NCBI RefSeq assembly: GCF_022179765.1 | Contig: NZ_BPRE01000015.1 | Location: 101,530-165,529, forward strand | Source: Methylorubrum suomiense | GTDB taxonomy: Bacteria > Pseudomonadota > Alphaproteobacteria > Rhizobiales > Beijerinckiaceae | Direction: 5' to 3' | Length of the DNA stretch: 64,000 nucleotides | Notes under the pieces: model-generated | Seen by the model: only the letters and a program-made list of their open reading frames with translations | What the model was told of the DNA's origin: nothing | Databases searched by the model: none | Part shown: piece by piece, positions 16,368 through 26,987 of the stretch | How positions within the stretch are numbered: the stretch's first letter is position 1 | Layout of the letters: each line of letters opens with the position of its first letter | Program-made: the position numbers and the translations under genes

Positions 16368-17375
16368 ATGCTCCGCCGCCTTCTCCTTACCGTCGGGATC
16401 GCTCTCGCCTGCTGCGCACCTGCGGGCGCGCAGGATGCGTCCGAGCTGATCGTCCGCCTGAATCGGCTGGAGAATGTCTCCCGCCAGATGTCGGGCCAGA
16501 TCGAGACGTTGCAATACGAAAATCGTCAGCTGAAAGAGCAGCTGCGCAAGTTCCAGGAGGATGTCGAGTTCCGCTTCCAGGACGGGAAGGGAAGCGCCCC
16601 CGCCGCACCGCGTCGGGCGCCCGCGCCGCCTCCCGCGGCCTCGCCGGCCCCCTCGGGCGCACCCTACGGCGTTAATCCGGGCGAGGGTAAGCCGGCCAAG
16701 CGGGGCGATGCATTCGACCCGGCGCAGAATCCGAATGCACCCGGTGCGCCGAAACAATTCGGGACCACGCAGCCCTCGCTGCCGCTGCCCACTGGTGCCA
16801 TCGCCGAGGCGGAGGCACCGATGCGCCGCGCGGGTGTGGACGAGGGCGATGCCGGCGAGCCCGGCGACACCGATCTGCCGCCCCCCGGCCTCGGAGGTCC
16901 GGTCGATATCGCGCCGCCCCAACCCCGCGCTGTGGTCGCGACGGCCGAGCCGCAGGGATCGGCCAGTATCGCTGCCACGGGCAGTGGCGACGCCCAGGCG
17001 GATTTCGAGACTGCCTACGCGCTCATCCGCGAACGGCAATATGAGCAGGCCGAAATGAGCCTGCGCCAGTTCATCCAGTCGCATCCGCGCAATAGCTTGG
17101 TGCCGAAGGCGACCTACTGGCTCGGTGAGAGCTACCTGCAGCGCAATCGCTCCCGCGAGGCCGCCGAGCAGTTTCTGAAAGTCTCGACCGACTACGCCAA
17201 CTCCCCGGTCGCTCCTGAGGCAATGATGAAGCTCGGAGCCTCGCTCCATGCCCTCGGTGCTAAGGCGCAGGCCTGCGCGACCCTCGCGGAAGTCGAGCGG
17301 AAATTTCCGAGCGCGGGCGCCACGGTGCGCCAGGGCGTCGAGCGGGAGCTGAAGCGCGCCCGCTGCGCGGCTTGA
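16368..17375 (+). CDS. cpoB: Tol-Pal system protein CpoB (YbgF)
   Basis: This periplasmic protein coordinates Tol-Pal with peptidoglycan synthesis during division. It has a signal peptide (LRRLLLTVGIALACCAPAGA), an N-terminal coiled coil (RLNRLENVSRQMSGQIETL and following), a long Pro/Ala/Gly-rich linker, and a C-terminal TPR domain from QADFETAYALIRERQYEQA to the end. It has about 335 residues from the ATG at 16368; a GTG at 16356 is an equally possible start. It lies 96 bases after pal and its stop overlaps the TTG start of tilS. Confidence 0.94.
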   Translation: MLRRLLLTVGIALACCAPAGAQDASELIVRLNRLENVSRQMSGQIETLQYENRQLKEQLRKFQEDVEFRFQDGKGSAPAAPRRAPAPPPAASPAPSGAPYGVNPGEGKPAKRGDAFDPAQNPNAPGAPKQFGTTQPSLPLPTGAIAEAEAPMRRAGVDEGDAGEPGDTDLPPPGLGGPVDIAPPQPRAVVATAEPQGSASIAATGSGDAQADFETAYALIRERQYEQAEMSLRQFIQSHPRNSLVPKATYWLGESYLQRNRSREAAEQFLKVSTDYANSPVAPEAMMKLGASLHALGAKAQACATLAEVERKFPSAGATVRQGVERELKRARCAA

Positions 17376-18403
17376 GCCGAACGGTAACAGGCTCCTCCAT
17401 CGACGAGCGTATCGCCCGCGCGCTCGCAATGATCCTCGACGCAGCCACGGCCCCCCTACTGCTGGCCGTATCTGGTGGTCCAGATTCGACGGCCCTCATG
17501 CACGCGGCTGCCAGGTACGGATCGCCGGCAAGCCTGTCCGTCGCCACCGTCGATCATGGATTGCGCGCGGGCTCGACGGCGGAAGCCAGATCGGTCGGCG
17601 AACGGGCCGCCGCGCTCGGGTTGCGGCATGCCGTGCTGACCTGGGAAAAGCCCCGGCGCGACGGGCAGATCCAGGCCGAAGCGCGGGCCGCACGCTATCG
17701 CCTGTTGTCGGCGCATGCCGAGCGGGTCGGCGCCGAGATCCTCCTCACGGCCCATACACTCGACGATCAAGCCGAGACCGTCCTGATGCGTCTCATCGCC
17801 GGCAGTGGGCCCGCAGGCCTCGCGGGGATGCGCGCGGAACGTCGGCTCACGCCAAACTTGCGGCTTCTTCGCCCGTTTCTCTCGATCGAGAAGGCCGACC
17901 TCGTCTCTTACTGTAAGGCCCATTCGCTGAGCTTCGTCAGCGATCCATCCAATGGGGATGAGCGCTTCGCCCGTGCCCGGCTACGGCGGCTGATGCCGGC
18001 TCTGGAGGGGGAGGGGCTCACGGCATCGAGGCTGGCGCGGCTTGCGCATCGCCTCGCGCGCGACGATGCGGCTCTCGCGGCGACCGCCGCTGGTCTGTTC
18101 AAAGAAGTGACCCGCGAGAGTGAGGGGGAGGGGGTCGTTGTCGATGGCCGCCGCCTGGCCGGCGAAGCGGATGCGCTCGTCCTCCGTGTCATCGATACCG
18201 CTCTCGATGCTGTTGCCTCCCAGCTCGAGGGGGAGCGGGTACCGAGACGGCTGGAGCGGCTTGAGAGCCTCGTCCTCGACGCGATTCTGCCCGCGTTGGC
18301 CCGAGGCGACACGATCCGACGGACCCTGAGGGGCGTGATTGTCAGCGTCGGTTCCTCGGGACGCATCCGCCTCACGCCCGCCGCGCCGCGCCGGATGCGG
18401 TGA
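17372..18403 (+). CDS. tilS: tRNA(Ile)-lysidine synthase
   Basis: TilS modifies C34 of the CAU-anticodon tRNA-Ile to lysidine, switching it to read AUA. The PP-loop SGGPDS is at residues 34-39, followed by VATVDHGLRAGSTAEA and LLTAHTLDDQAETVLMRL, all family signatures. The 343-residue length suits the alphaproteobacterial form, which has a reduced C-terminal domain. The TTG start at 17372 overlaps the cpoB stop as TTGA, so translation is probably coupled. Cytosolic, essential in most bacteria. Confidence 0.94.
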   Translation: MSRTVTGSSIDERIARALAMILDAATAPLLLAVSGGPDSTALMHAAARYGSPASLSVATVDHGLRAGSTAEARSVGERAAALGLRHAVLTWEKPRRDGQIQAEARAARYRLLSAHAERVGAEILLTAHTLDDQAETVLMRLIAGSGPAGLAGMRAERRLTPNLRLLRPFLSIEKADLVSYCKAHSLSFVSDPSNGDERFARARLRRLMPALEGEGLTASRLARLAHRLARDDAALAATAAGLFKEVTRESEGEGVVVDGRRLAGEADALVLRVIDTALDAVASQLEGERVPRRLERLESLVLDAILPALARGDTIRRTLRGVIVSVGSSGRIRLTPAAPRRMR

Positions 18404-18454
18404 ACCGCGGCAATAATCCTGTGGGGCGACCTCGCCGCAGGGCGCTTCGATTTA

Positions 18455-18484
18455 CTTGGCAAGGGGAGGAGCGCCGCCTACATT
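18455..18484 (+). promoter_or_regulatory. Possible promoter upstream of ftsH
   Basis: CTTGGC at 18455 and TACATT at 18479 are spaced by 18 bases, resembling an alphaproteobacterial sigma-70 or sigma-32 promoter. This would give a leader of roughly 60 bases before the ftsH ATG. It is a motif match only. Confidence 0.3.
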
Positions 18485-18553
18485 GGCTCCGAGCGCGTGG
18501 AGCATGCCCCGGCAGCCGCGGGAAGTCGCCCGCACGCCTCTCAGGACCGAGAG

Positions 18554-20482
<1,929 letters not shown>

Positions 20483-20510
20483 CGCGGTCTCCCACGGCAA
20501 CTTCTAATCA

Positions 20511-20536
20511 GGGCCCGCTCCGGCGGGCCCTTTTTT
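20511..20536 (+). terminator. Rho-independent terminator of ftsH
   Basis: A perfect 8-bp stem, GGGCCCGC paired with GCGGGCCC around a TCCG loop, is followed by six T residues. It lies 28 bases after the ftsH stop. Confidence 0.93.
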
Positions 20537-20659
20537 GTGCAACAGTAACGGGTGCCGTGTCAGATGCGGCGCGGCGGTTCACCATCGATTCGCCACGCTT
20601 CGTCACCAGCCGTGTACCGCTTTATCGTATAGGGACCCGGGCAACCGGGAGCGACGGAC

Positions 20660-22000
20660 TTGCGCAAGTACTTTGGAACCGACGGCGTCCGCGGACGCGC
20701 CAACGGCGTGATCACCCCGGAGCTCGCCCTGAAGGTGGGGCAAGCGGCCGGCGTCGTGTTTCAGCGGGGCGATCACCGTCATCGCGTGGTGATTGGTAAG
20801 GACACCCGTCTTTCGGGCTACATGATCGAGACGGCCCTGGTCGCCGGGTTCACGTCCGTCGGCATGGATGTGCTGCTGCTCGGCCCGATGCCGACACCGG
20901 CGGTCGCGATGCTCACCCGTTCCATGCGCGCCGATCTCGGCGTCATGATTTCGGCCTCGCACAACCCGTTCGAGGATAACGGCATCAAGTTGTTCGGTCC
21001 CGACGGGTTCAAGCTCAATGACGAGCTTGAGCTCGAGATCGAGGGGCTTCTCGACGGCGATCTCCGCAAGAAGCTGGCCGGTTCACGTGATCTCGGACGC
21101 GCTAAGCGCATCGAGAGCGTGCATGCGCGCTACATCGAGTTCGCTAAGCGCACGCTTCCGCGTCACGTCACGCTCGAAGGCCTGCGCGTCGTCGTCGATT
21201 GCGCCAACGGCGCCGCCTACCGCGTCGCCCCTGAAACGTTGTGGGAGCTCGGCGCCGAGGTCATCTCCATCGGTGTCGAACCCGACGGCTTCAACATCAA
21301 CCACGATGTCGGCTCGACCGCCCCGGACGCGCTCATCAGCAAGGTCCGTGAGCTTCGCGCCGATGTCGGCATCGCCCTCGACGGCGACGCCGATCGGGTG
21401 CTGATCGTCGATGAGAAGGGGCAGAAGGTTGACGGGGATCAACTGATGGCGGTGGTCGCTCGCTCCTGGAAGGAGGACGAGCGTCTCACCCAGCCTGGCT
21501 TGGTCGCGACCATCATGTCGAATCTGGGCCTGGAACGCTACGTCAACGGCCTCGGGCTGTCGCTCGCTCGAACGGCGGTCGGGGATCGCTACGTTCTCGA
21601 ATACATGCGGGAGCACGGCTACAATCTCGGGGGCGAACAGTCCGGCCACATCATCATGTCGGATTATGCCACGACCGGCGACGGGCTTGTCGCGGCCCTT
21701 CAGCTCCTGAGCGTGGTCAAGCGTCAGGAACGGCCGGTGAGCGAGGTCTGTCATTGCTTCGAGCCGTTGCCGCAGATCCTGAAGAACGTCCGCTTCCGCT
21801 CCGGTGAGCCGCTGCGCGCCGATTCCGTCGTCTCGGCCATCGCTCAGGCCAAGGACCGGCTCGGCGCCTCGGGTCGTCTCGTCATTCGTCCGTCGGGGAC
21901 CGAGCCGGTGATCCGCGTCATGGCTGAAGGCGATGACCGCGCGCTCGTCAACGAGGTGGTGGATGAGGTGGTCGACGCGGTGACCCGCGCCGCCGCCTAA
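20660..22000 (+). CDS. glmM: Phosphoglucosamine mutase
   Basis: GlmM converts glucosamine-6-phosphate to glucosamine-1-phosphate for UDP-GlcNAc, feeding peptidoglycan and lipid A. The N-terminus RKYFGTDGVRGRAN, the catalytic phosphoserine (about Ser100) in MISASHNPFEDNGIK, the metal loop ALDGDADRVLIVD, the sugar-binding GGEQSGHI and the C-terminal phosphate-binding RPSGTEPVIRVM are all present. The length is 446 residues. The start is TTG at 20660 after GGGAG; no ATG fits the conserved N-terminus. The ftsH terminator lies upstream, so it should have its own promoter in 20537-20659. Confidence 0.96.
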   Translation: MRKYFGTDGVRGRANGVITPELALKVGQAAGVVFQRGDHRHRVVIGKDTRLSGYMIETALVAGFTSVGMDVLLLGPMPTPAVAMLTRSMRADLGVMISASHNPFEDNGIKLFGPDGFKLNDELELEIEGLLDGDLRKKLAGSRDLGRAKRIESVHARYIEFAKRTLPRHVTLEGLRVVVDCANGAAYRVAPETLWELGAEVISIGVEPDGFNINHDVGSTAPDALISKVRELRADVGIALDGDADRVLIVDEKGQKVDGDQLMAVVARSWKEDERLTQPGLVATIMSNLGLERYVNGLGLSLARTAVGDRYVLEYMREHGYNLGGEQSGHIIMSDYATTGDGLVAALQLLSVVKRQERPVSEVCHCFEPLPQILKNVRFRSGEPLRADSVVSAIAQAKDRLGASGRLVIRPSGTEPVIRVMAEGDDRALVNEVVDEVVDAVTRAAA

Positions 22001-22339
22001 CGGCGCTGATGGGCAAGCCCCCGGCTTCCGCAATGAGGCCGGGGCTAGCGGGTCATCTCCTCCGCATCTGCTGAAAACAAAATCACCCTGCGATCATCGA
22101 GGGCTTCCCAACAGTTGCGATAGCTGTCGGCTGATCGAATGAACTTGCGGACGGCCTCCGGAATTCGCTGCAATTCGCCCACCTGTGGCAGTTTTGAAGT
22201 TCCGACGAGAAATCATGGAAATCGGCAAGGCTAATTTTTAGCGTTAAGCGCGGCTTAACCGCCGGGGATCATTCTTCCACTCGCACCACGGGCTGGCCTC
22301 CCTGTTTTTCGGCGCGCCCAACGAGTGAAGGATATCCGC
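22001..22339. other. Intergenic region between glmM and outer-membrane protein gene
   Basis: These 339 bases begin with a GC-rich hairpin (22016-22046, AGCCCCCGGC against GCCGGGGCT, no T-run) that may end glmM transcription. The rest is AT-richer leader sequence for the following barrel gene. No gene is seen. Confidence 0.5.
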
Positions 22340-23203
22340 ATGCGCCGCCGCACAACGCAGCTCGCCTGGGCGCGCTCTCTTACGCTCCTCGCGGGCGTCG
22401 GGGTGCCCTGCCTGGCCCAAGCCGCCGATCTTCTGCCTCCGCCGCCTCCGCCCCCGCCGCTTGTCGAGACCGTCGATTTTGCCGGTGGCTGGTACCTCCG
22501 CGGTGATGCTGGCTGGGGTGACCTCGAACTGCGTCGCACGGAGGCGATCGACGTCTCCAAGCCGCCGACCCCGTACAGTTACAAGGCCATCCAGGACAAG
22601 GTCGGTAGCCAGTGGTTTGCCGGAGGCGGTGTCGGCTATCAGGTCAACCCGTGGCTGCGCTTCGATGCCACCGGCGAGTACCGCTTTCATGCGAAGTGGC
22701 ACCTCTATGCCGAGGATACGACGTTTCCGAACACCAACGGTTACAACCTGACCAAGGGTAAGTTCGATTCGGTCGTTGGCCTCGTCAACGGCTACGTCGA
22801 ACTCGGTACCTTCTTTGGCGTGACACCGTTCTTCGGCGCGGGCGTCGGCGTGGCCCACCACATGTTCGGCACCGCGAACGATTACGGCTTCGGCGCCTAT
22901 GCCGGCGGCTACGGCACCGGTCCGGCCAAGGATAAGACGAACTTCGCCTGGGCTGCCCATGCGGGTATCGCCTATGCCCTGTCCCACAACGTCAAGCTCG
23001 AATTAGCGTATCGCTACCTCAACATGGGTGACGCCCAGACGGGTATCGTGACCTGCGGCGCGACGTGTCTGAGCACGGTCTACCGCGTCAAGGAAATCGA
23101 TACCCACGATGTGAAGGTCGGTCTGCGCTACCTGCTCGGTGCGCCTGCGCCCCTGCCGCCGATGGATTATCCGGCGCCCGGCCCGCTGGTGCGCAAGTAC
23201 TGA
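22340..23203 (+). CDS. Outer-membrane beta-barrel protein (Omp25/RopB-like), copy A
   Basis: This 287-residue porin-family protein has a signal peptide ending in LAQAA, a striking run of eight prolines near the mature N-terminus (LLPPPPPPPPLVE), then GGWYLRGDAGWGDLEL and alternating aromatic/Gly strands typical of eight-stranded OM barrels. The C-terminal GLRYLLG and KLELAYRYLNMGDA segments match Omp25/31-type proteins. ATG at 22340 after GAAGGA is preferred over GTG at 22325. It is followed by its own terminator and then a paralogue. It is not a true porin by sequence alone. Confidence 0.85.
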   Translation: MRRRTTQLAWARSLTLLAGVGVPCLAQAADLLPPPPPPPPLVETVDFAGGWYLRGDAGWGDLELRRTEAIDVSKPPTPYSYKAIQDKVGSQWFAGGGVGYQVNPWLRFDATGEYRFHAKWHLYAEDTTFPNTNGYNLTKGKFDSVVGLVNGYVELGTFFGVTPFFGAGVGVAHHMFGTANDYGFGAYAGGYGTGPAKDKTNFAWAAHAGIAYALSHNVKLELAYRYLNMGDAQTGIVTCGATCLSTVYRVKEIDTHDVKVGLRYLLGAPAPLPPMDYPAPGPLVRKY

Positions 23204-23237
23204 GTGTAGCCATCCAATCGAGTTGCCTGACGGAGGA

Positions 23238-23270
23238 GACGGCGCGGGACATCCCGCGCCGTCTTTCTTT
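23238..23270 (+). terminator. Rho-independent terminator of barrel gene A
   Basis: A GACGGCGCGG/CCGCGCCGTC stem of 10 bp is followed by a T-rich tail (TTCTTTG). It lies about 35 bases past the stop. Confidence 0.88.
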
Positions 23271-23372
23271 GTTCGGACGTGAGCCGTTAAGGTTAAGTGG
23301 ATCATAACCTTCTTGCGGCAACCTCTGGACAATCGCAGAGCGGCTCCGGCCGCCGATGACCCGAGAGAGTCC

Positions 23373-24206
23373 ATGATCGGTCTGCAGAGTTTCGCCCTTG
23401 CGGCGGCCATCATCGTCTGCGCTGCGCCTGGCCTTGCCGCAGCGGCGGATCTCCCCCCTCCGCCGCCGCTGCCGGTGGCCGCTCCCGTCGAGATCGGCGG
23501 CAGCTGGTATCTGCGGGGCGACTACACGGAAAGCTGGTTCCGCCATCCCAAGGATGCGGCCTTGCCCGACCCCAACGATCCCGGCCTGCCCCCCCTCGTC
23601 GGAGTGCGCATGAGCCGCGAGGGCGGCTATGGCGGCGGTGTCGGCTACCGCATCAATCCGTGGCTTCGCGTCGATGCGACGTTTGATCAGCGGTCCAGCT
23701 CGGATTTCCGAGCCTTCTCGTCTCGCTCGAACTTCGCAACCGGCTACAACGTCGAGGCCGGCAAGATCGATGTTCTGACCGGTCTCGTGAACGTCTACGC
23801 CGATCTCGGGACATGGTACGGCTTCACGCCCTATATCGGCGCCGGCATCGGCTTTGCCGACAAAAACATGCGTCGCAATTACACCCAAACCACCTGCCTG
23901 ATCGCGGAATGCGACGGCGTCACCGGCTCGCTGCCTGGTCCGCGCGATGCGGTGCCCCGGCCCAATCATTCCGTTGCGAGCTTCGCCTGGGCGCTCACCG
24001 CCGGTCTGTCCTACGACATCGGCGCGGGCTTTACCGTGGACGCTGCCTATCGCTACGTCGATCTCGGGCGTTCCAAGAGCGGCCTCGACGCCTACGGCTT
24101 CGGCACCCGCGTAAAGGACTTGGCCTCCAACGAGTTTCGCATCGGCCTGCGCTACAGCTTCTCGAACCTGTTCACGCCCGGGCTGAACAACCCCTACGGC
24201 AATTGA
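23373..24206 (+). CDS. Outer-membrane beta-barrel protein (Omp25/RopB-like), copy B
   Basis: This is a 277-residue paralogue of the preceding gene. The signal peptide ends GLAAAADL, followed by a Pro-rich linker (PPPPPLPVAAPVEIGGSWYLRGD), so the WYLRGD element is shared with copy A. Later strands include GVGYRINPWLRVDATFDQ, FAWALTAGLSYDIGAGFTVD and FRIGLRYSFSNLF, where copy A has GVGYQVNPWLRFDATGEY at the matching place. ATG at 23373 starts the signal peptide; the frame is open upstream without meaning. The predicted location is the outer membrane; function is unknown. Confidence 0.85.
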   Translation: MIGLQSFALAAAIIVCAAPGLAAAADLPPPPPLPVAAPVEIGGSWYLRGDYTESWFRHPKDAALPDPNDPGLPPLVGVRMSREGGYGGGVGYRINPWLRVDATFDQRSSSDFRAFSSRSNFATGYNVEAGKIDVLTGLVNVYADLGTWYGFTPYIGAGIGFADKNMRRNYTQTTCLIAECDGVTGSLPGPRDAVPRPNHSVASFAWALTAGLSYDIGAGFTVDAAYRYVDLGRSKSGLDAYGFGTRVKDLASNEFRIGLRYSFSNLFTPGLNNPYGN

Positions 24207-24601
24207 TGCCGGGGCGCCGATCGCGACCGTAGGTCGGGGTCGGTCACCCTATTCATCAGGCACTTCGGGCCTTGAACTCGCGCTCGATGCCGTATCGGCA
24301 ACCGGAAGATATCGACGACGCTTCGCGCGGATTGCCTAAGCCTTGAGGGCTTCAGGGTGCCGCGCTTCTGGCGCTGGCACCCGGCGGTGAACACCGCGCC
24401 GGGCCGGTGCGCCCCTTCATCATAACCATGACGGCCGGATCAGACTGCTTGCCATTCTTAGCGTGGTCTTCGGAAGATCATGACTGTCCGAATGAGACAC
24501 AACCCGAGACTGTCTTGGAACAGAAAATTAAGGTTACCGAAGTACCACGGTATGATCAGCCCGGCGCATCGTTCCGCTCCGGTGGCTGGAGGACGATGAC
24601 G
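24207..24601. other. Intergenic region upstream of barrel gene C
   Basis: This 395-base gap holds a strong hairpin at 24355-24382 (GGGTGCC paired with GGCACCC, with an inner AGCGC-type helix), which may terminate copy B. After about 24430 the sequence becomes AT-richer and presumably carries the promoter of the next gene. No coding frame is credible. Confidence 0.5.
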
Positions 24602-25504
24602 ATGCGTATCGCGACCCTTGGTCTTCTCGCTGCTCTCGTGTCGGCGTCCGGCGCCGCCGCGGCCGATCTCGATTACGGCTATTTGCGCGGCGCGGATGAC
24701 GATTATGCCCCCGCTCCCGATATCGATTGGAGTGGCTTCTATGTTGGCGGACATGGGGGATACTCTTCATCGTCCATGAGTTTTTCTAGCTCCCTTGGTA
24801 AGATCTATAGCGCTTATTTCCGGAACAGAGACATCGAAGCTGAATACAACGTCTCGTCGTTCCTTGCGCTGCCGCCCCGTCGCGTCCACGGGGCAACTTA
24901 TGGCGGATATGCTGGTTATAACCTGCAGTTTGACGATGTTGTCGTCGGCGTAGAGGCGGATTACACCTACTTTGGCAAATCAGGTGAGTCCTATAATGCC
25001 ATAAGTCGTATTATGACCACTAAGGGCAACATGGTTGAAACCGTTAACTTGCGCGGATTCTCGAAAACTGAACTTGAGGATTATGGGACAATTCGTGGTC
25101 GGGCTGGATACGCCTTCGGGGGCTTTTTGCCCTTCGTGACGGCCGGTATTGCTATCGGGCGGGCGACAATCTCTGACCAGCCTGGAGTTCAGAACTACGG
25201 CTACGATGCGACGGCCGTTGCAGCGTATCAAGCCGATACAAAGGCGGGAATACCCTACAATCACGGGTACACTCGGTTCGATCCCAATAATCCTAATCTC
25301 TCCACCCCATCGGGCTTCGTTAAAATCCCGGTGAAGGAGAAAAGCAAGGCTATGGCCGGCGTAGCCCTCGGTGCCGGTCTTGAATTTGCCCTGACATCGA
25401 ACATCGTTCTGCGCGGCGAGTATCAGTACATCCTCTTCAACGATTTTGATGGTCATAAGGTCAATGTGAACACCGTCCGCGGCGGTGCCGCCGTCAAGTT
25501 CTGA
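24602..25504 (+). CDS. Outer-membrane beta-barrel protein (porin family), copy C, atypical composition
   Basis: This 300-residue protein has a signal peptide (RIATLGLLAALVSASGAAAA) and then DIDWSGFYVGGHGGYSS, the usual start of Omp25/31-like barrels. It ends VLRGEYQYILFNDFDGHKVNVNTVRGGAAVKF, the C-terminal strand with terminal Phe used for outer-membrane insertion. GGAGG lies 9 bases before the ATG at 24602. Codon use between about 24780 and 25330 is markedly less GC-rich than in the flanking genes, suggesting transfer or relaxed selection on surface loops. A small secreted protein follows after 26 bases. Confidence 0.85.
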   Translation: MRIATLGLLAALVSASGAAAADLDYGYLRGADDDYAPAPDIDWSGFYVGGHGGYSSSSMSFSSSLGKIYSAYFRNRDIEAEYNVSSFLALPPRRVHGATYGGYAGYNLQFDDVVVGVEADYTYFGKSGESYNAISRIMTTKGNMVETVNLRGFSKTELEDYGTIRGRAGYAFGGFLPFVTAGIAIGRATISDQPGVQNYGYDATAVAAYQADTKAGIPYNHGYTRFDPNNPNLSTPSGFVKIPVKEKSKAMAGVALGAGLEFALTSNIVLRGEYQYILFNDFDGHKVNVNTVRGGAAVKF

Positions 25505-25530
25505 CGCACTCGAATTTGCGAGGCAGCCCC

Positions 25531-25818
25531 GTGCGACCCATTCTCTCCATCGTCGCCGCTCTCGCTGCGTCCGCCTGCGGCTTCGCCTGCTGCTCGGCCG
25601 CCGCGCAGGAAATCGGGCGGCGTACCGCGCATCGTCCGGTGGCCGAGATGCTGCCGCCGGAGGTGCCGTATCGCGATCCCCGGCCACGATTCCGGCTGCC
25701 GCCGCCCGGGCCCGGGTTTCGTGCGCCCCCTCCCGTGATCCGCTACACGGTACAGGGCTATCAGCCCCGCGCGACCAATCAACCGATCTACAACGAACCG
25801 CCACAGCCGCTTCGCTGA
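25531..25818 (+). CDS. Small secreted proline-rich protein, 95 aa
   Basis: The GTG start at 25531 follows GAGGCAG. A signal peptide (RPILSIVAALAASACGFACCSAAAQE) precedes a short Pro/Arg-rich mature region (RFRLPPPGPGFRAPPPVIRY). It is probably co-transcribed with the upstream barrel gene. I recognise no family. Periplasmic or surface location is inferred from the signal peptide. The cysteine cluster within the signal region does not form a good lipobox. Confidence 0.55.
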   Translation: MRPILSIVAALAASACGFACCSAAAQEIGRRTAHRPVAEMLPPEVPYRDPRPRFRLPPPGPGFRAPPPVIRYTVQGYQPRATNQPIYNEPPQPLR

Positions 25819-25876
25819 GGGGATCCCCCGAACGGTCGCCCTCATCCGCTGTGAGAGGGTTGGGCAAGCAAACCGC

Positions 25877-26425
25877 TCAGCTGTCGAGCTCGCTGTCCCA
25901 ATAAAGGTAGTCGAGCCAGGTGTGGTGGTATTGCCGGTGGTCGAATTCCGGCTGGCGGCGGTGCAGTTCGTAGCGGGTGGGTCGGTGGGGCTCGTTGAGG
26001 AGCGGCATCTCGGCCTCGGCCGGTGTGCGGTTGGCCTTTCGAAGATTGCACGGTGAGCAGGCCGCGACCACGTTTTCCCAGGTCGAAAGGCCGCCGCGGG
26101 AGCGCGGCACCACGTGGTCGAAGGTGAGGCCGCCGGAGGGAAGGCGCAGGCCGCAATATTGGCAGCTGAAGGTATCCCGCAGGTAGATGTTGTAGCGGGT
26201 GAAAGCCGGGCTTCGGGCGAGGGCCACGTAGCTCTTCAGGGCGACGACGCTCGGTACTTTGAGGGACCGGCTCGGGCTATGCGCCTCGACGTCGTAATTG
26301 GCGACGAGCGTGACGCGGTCGAGGAAAAGGGCCGTGAATGCGTCCTTCCAAGACCATAAGGACAGCGGATTGTAGGAGAGCGGCCGGTAATCCGCGTTGA
26401 GGACCAGGGTTTGCAGATCGATCAT
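25877..26425 (-). CDS. HNH endonuclease family protein
   Basis: This 182-residue protein has an HNH nuclease fold: C-Q-Y-C zinc knuckle, TFDHVVPRSRGGLSTWENVVAAC with the catalytic His and Asn, then CSPCNLRK with the second Cys pair. The N-terminal ~75 residues (VLNADYRPLSYNPLSLWSWKDAF) are the conserved extension seen in a widespread alphaproteobacterial and cyanobacterial group of housekeeping HNH proteins. It is not next to phage or restriction genes. The ATG at 26425 is chosen from family length; the physiological role is unknown. Confidence 0.88.
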   Translation of the reverse strand: MIDLQTLVLNADYRPLSYNPLSLWSWKDAFTALFLDRVTLVANYDVEAHSPSRSLKVPSVVALKSYVALARSPAFTRYNIYLRDTFSCQYCGLRLPSGGLTFDHVVPRSRGGLSTWENVVAACSPCNLRKANRTPAEAEMPLLNEPHRPTRYELHRRQPEFDHRQYHHTWLDYLYWDSELDS

Positions 26426-26987
26426 CGACGCCACTCGCTGCTCGCGGCGGCGCCCGGTGGCGCCGCAGCCTCGGCCGGAGGAAGTCCGGAAGGCCCATGC
26501 CGCACCCGCCACGGCGGAAGCCCGGCATCCGGCAGGGCCGGATCCGGGCGAACGGCATCCTGGTGAGGGGTATCCTGACGGCGACGCTTCTCCCGTCCGG
26601 CGGAACGTGCCGGCTCGGTCCCAAGCGTGGCGGGGCGGACGATCAGCGCCGCCTCCTCGCTGCGTGAGGATATGGCCAAGTCCATCGGCGCTTAGTCTAA
26701 TATCAGCGTGACAAGCTTGTGAAGGCGAGGCGTCCTGCCGTGTCGTCGCGGCGGGTGATATCCCCCGCCGATGTCGTCCGTACGGAATTGGCCGAGCCGC
26801 ACGGTTTCGCCCCATTGCGCGGGCAGAGGAACGGGGCCGGTGGGGGGCGAGCGTGGCGGAATTGCCGCGCAACCGCGCCACACCGGCCTCCGCGGCAGGC
26901 ACGACTGCGACCCAGGCGATCGAGGCCGGGCTGCACGGGCATGCCCGTGAACCGTCAGGACCCCGAATCCTCCGGCAAAGGATGACG
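26426..26987. other. Divergent intergenic region between HNH and MscS-type genes
   Basis: These 562 bases separate two divergent genes. A minus-strand frame of 87 codons (26422-26685, beginning MDLAISSRSEEAALIV) overlaps the HNH start as ATGA, but it has no ribosome-binding site and its later part is Arg/Pro/Ala-rich as expected of chance GC-rich frames, so I leave it uncalled. Promoters for both flanking genes should lie here. Confidence 0.45.

Noticed and set aside
26422..26685. 87-codon minus frame overlapping the HNH start as ATGA
   Set aside because: The overlap is suggestive, but there is no ribosome-binding site and most of the product is Arg/Pro/Ala-rich. Would need conservation to accept.
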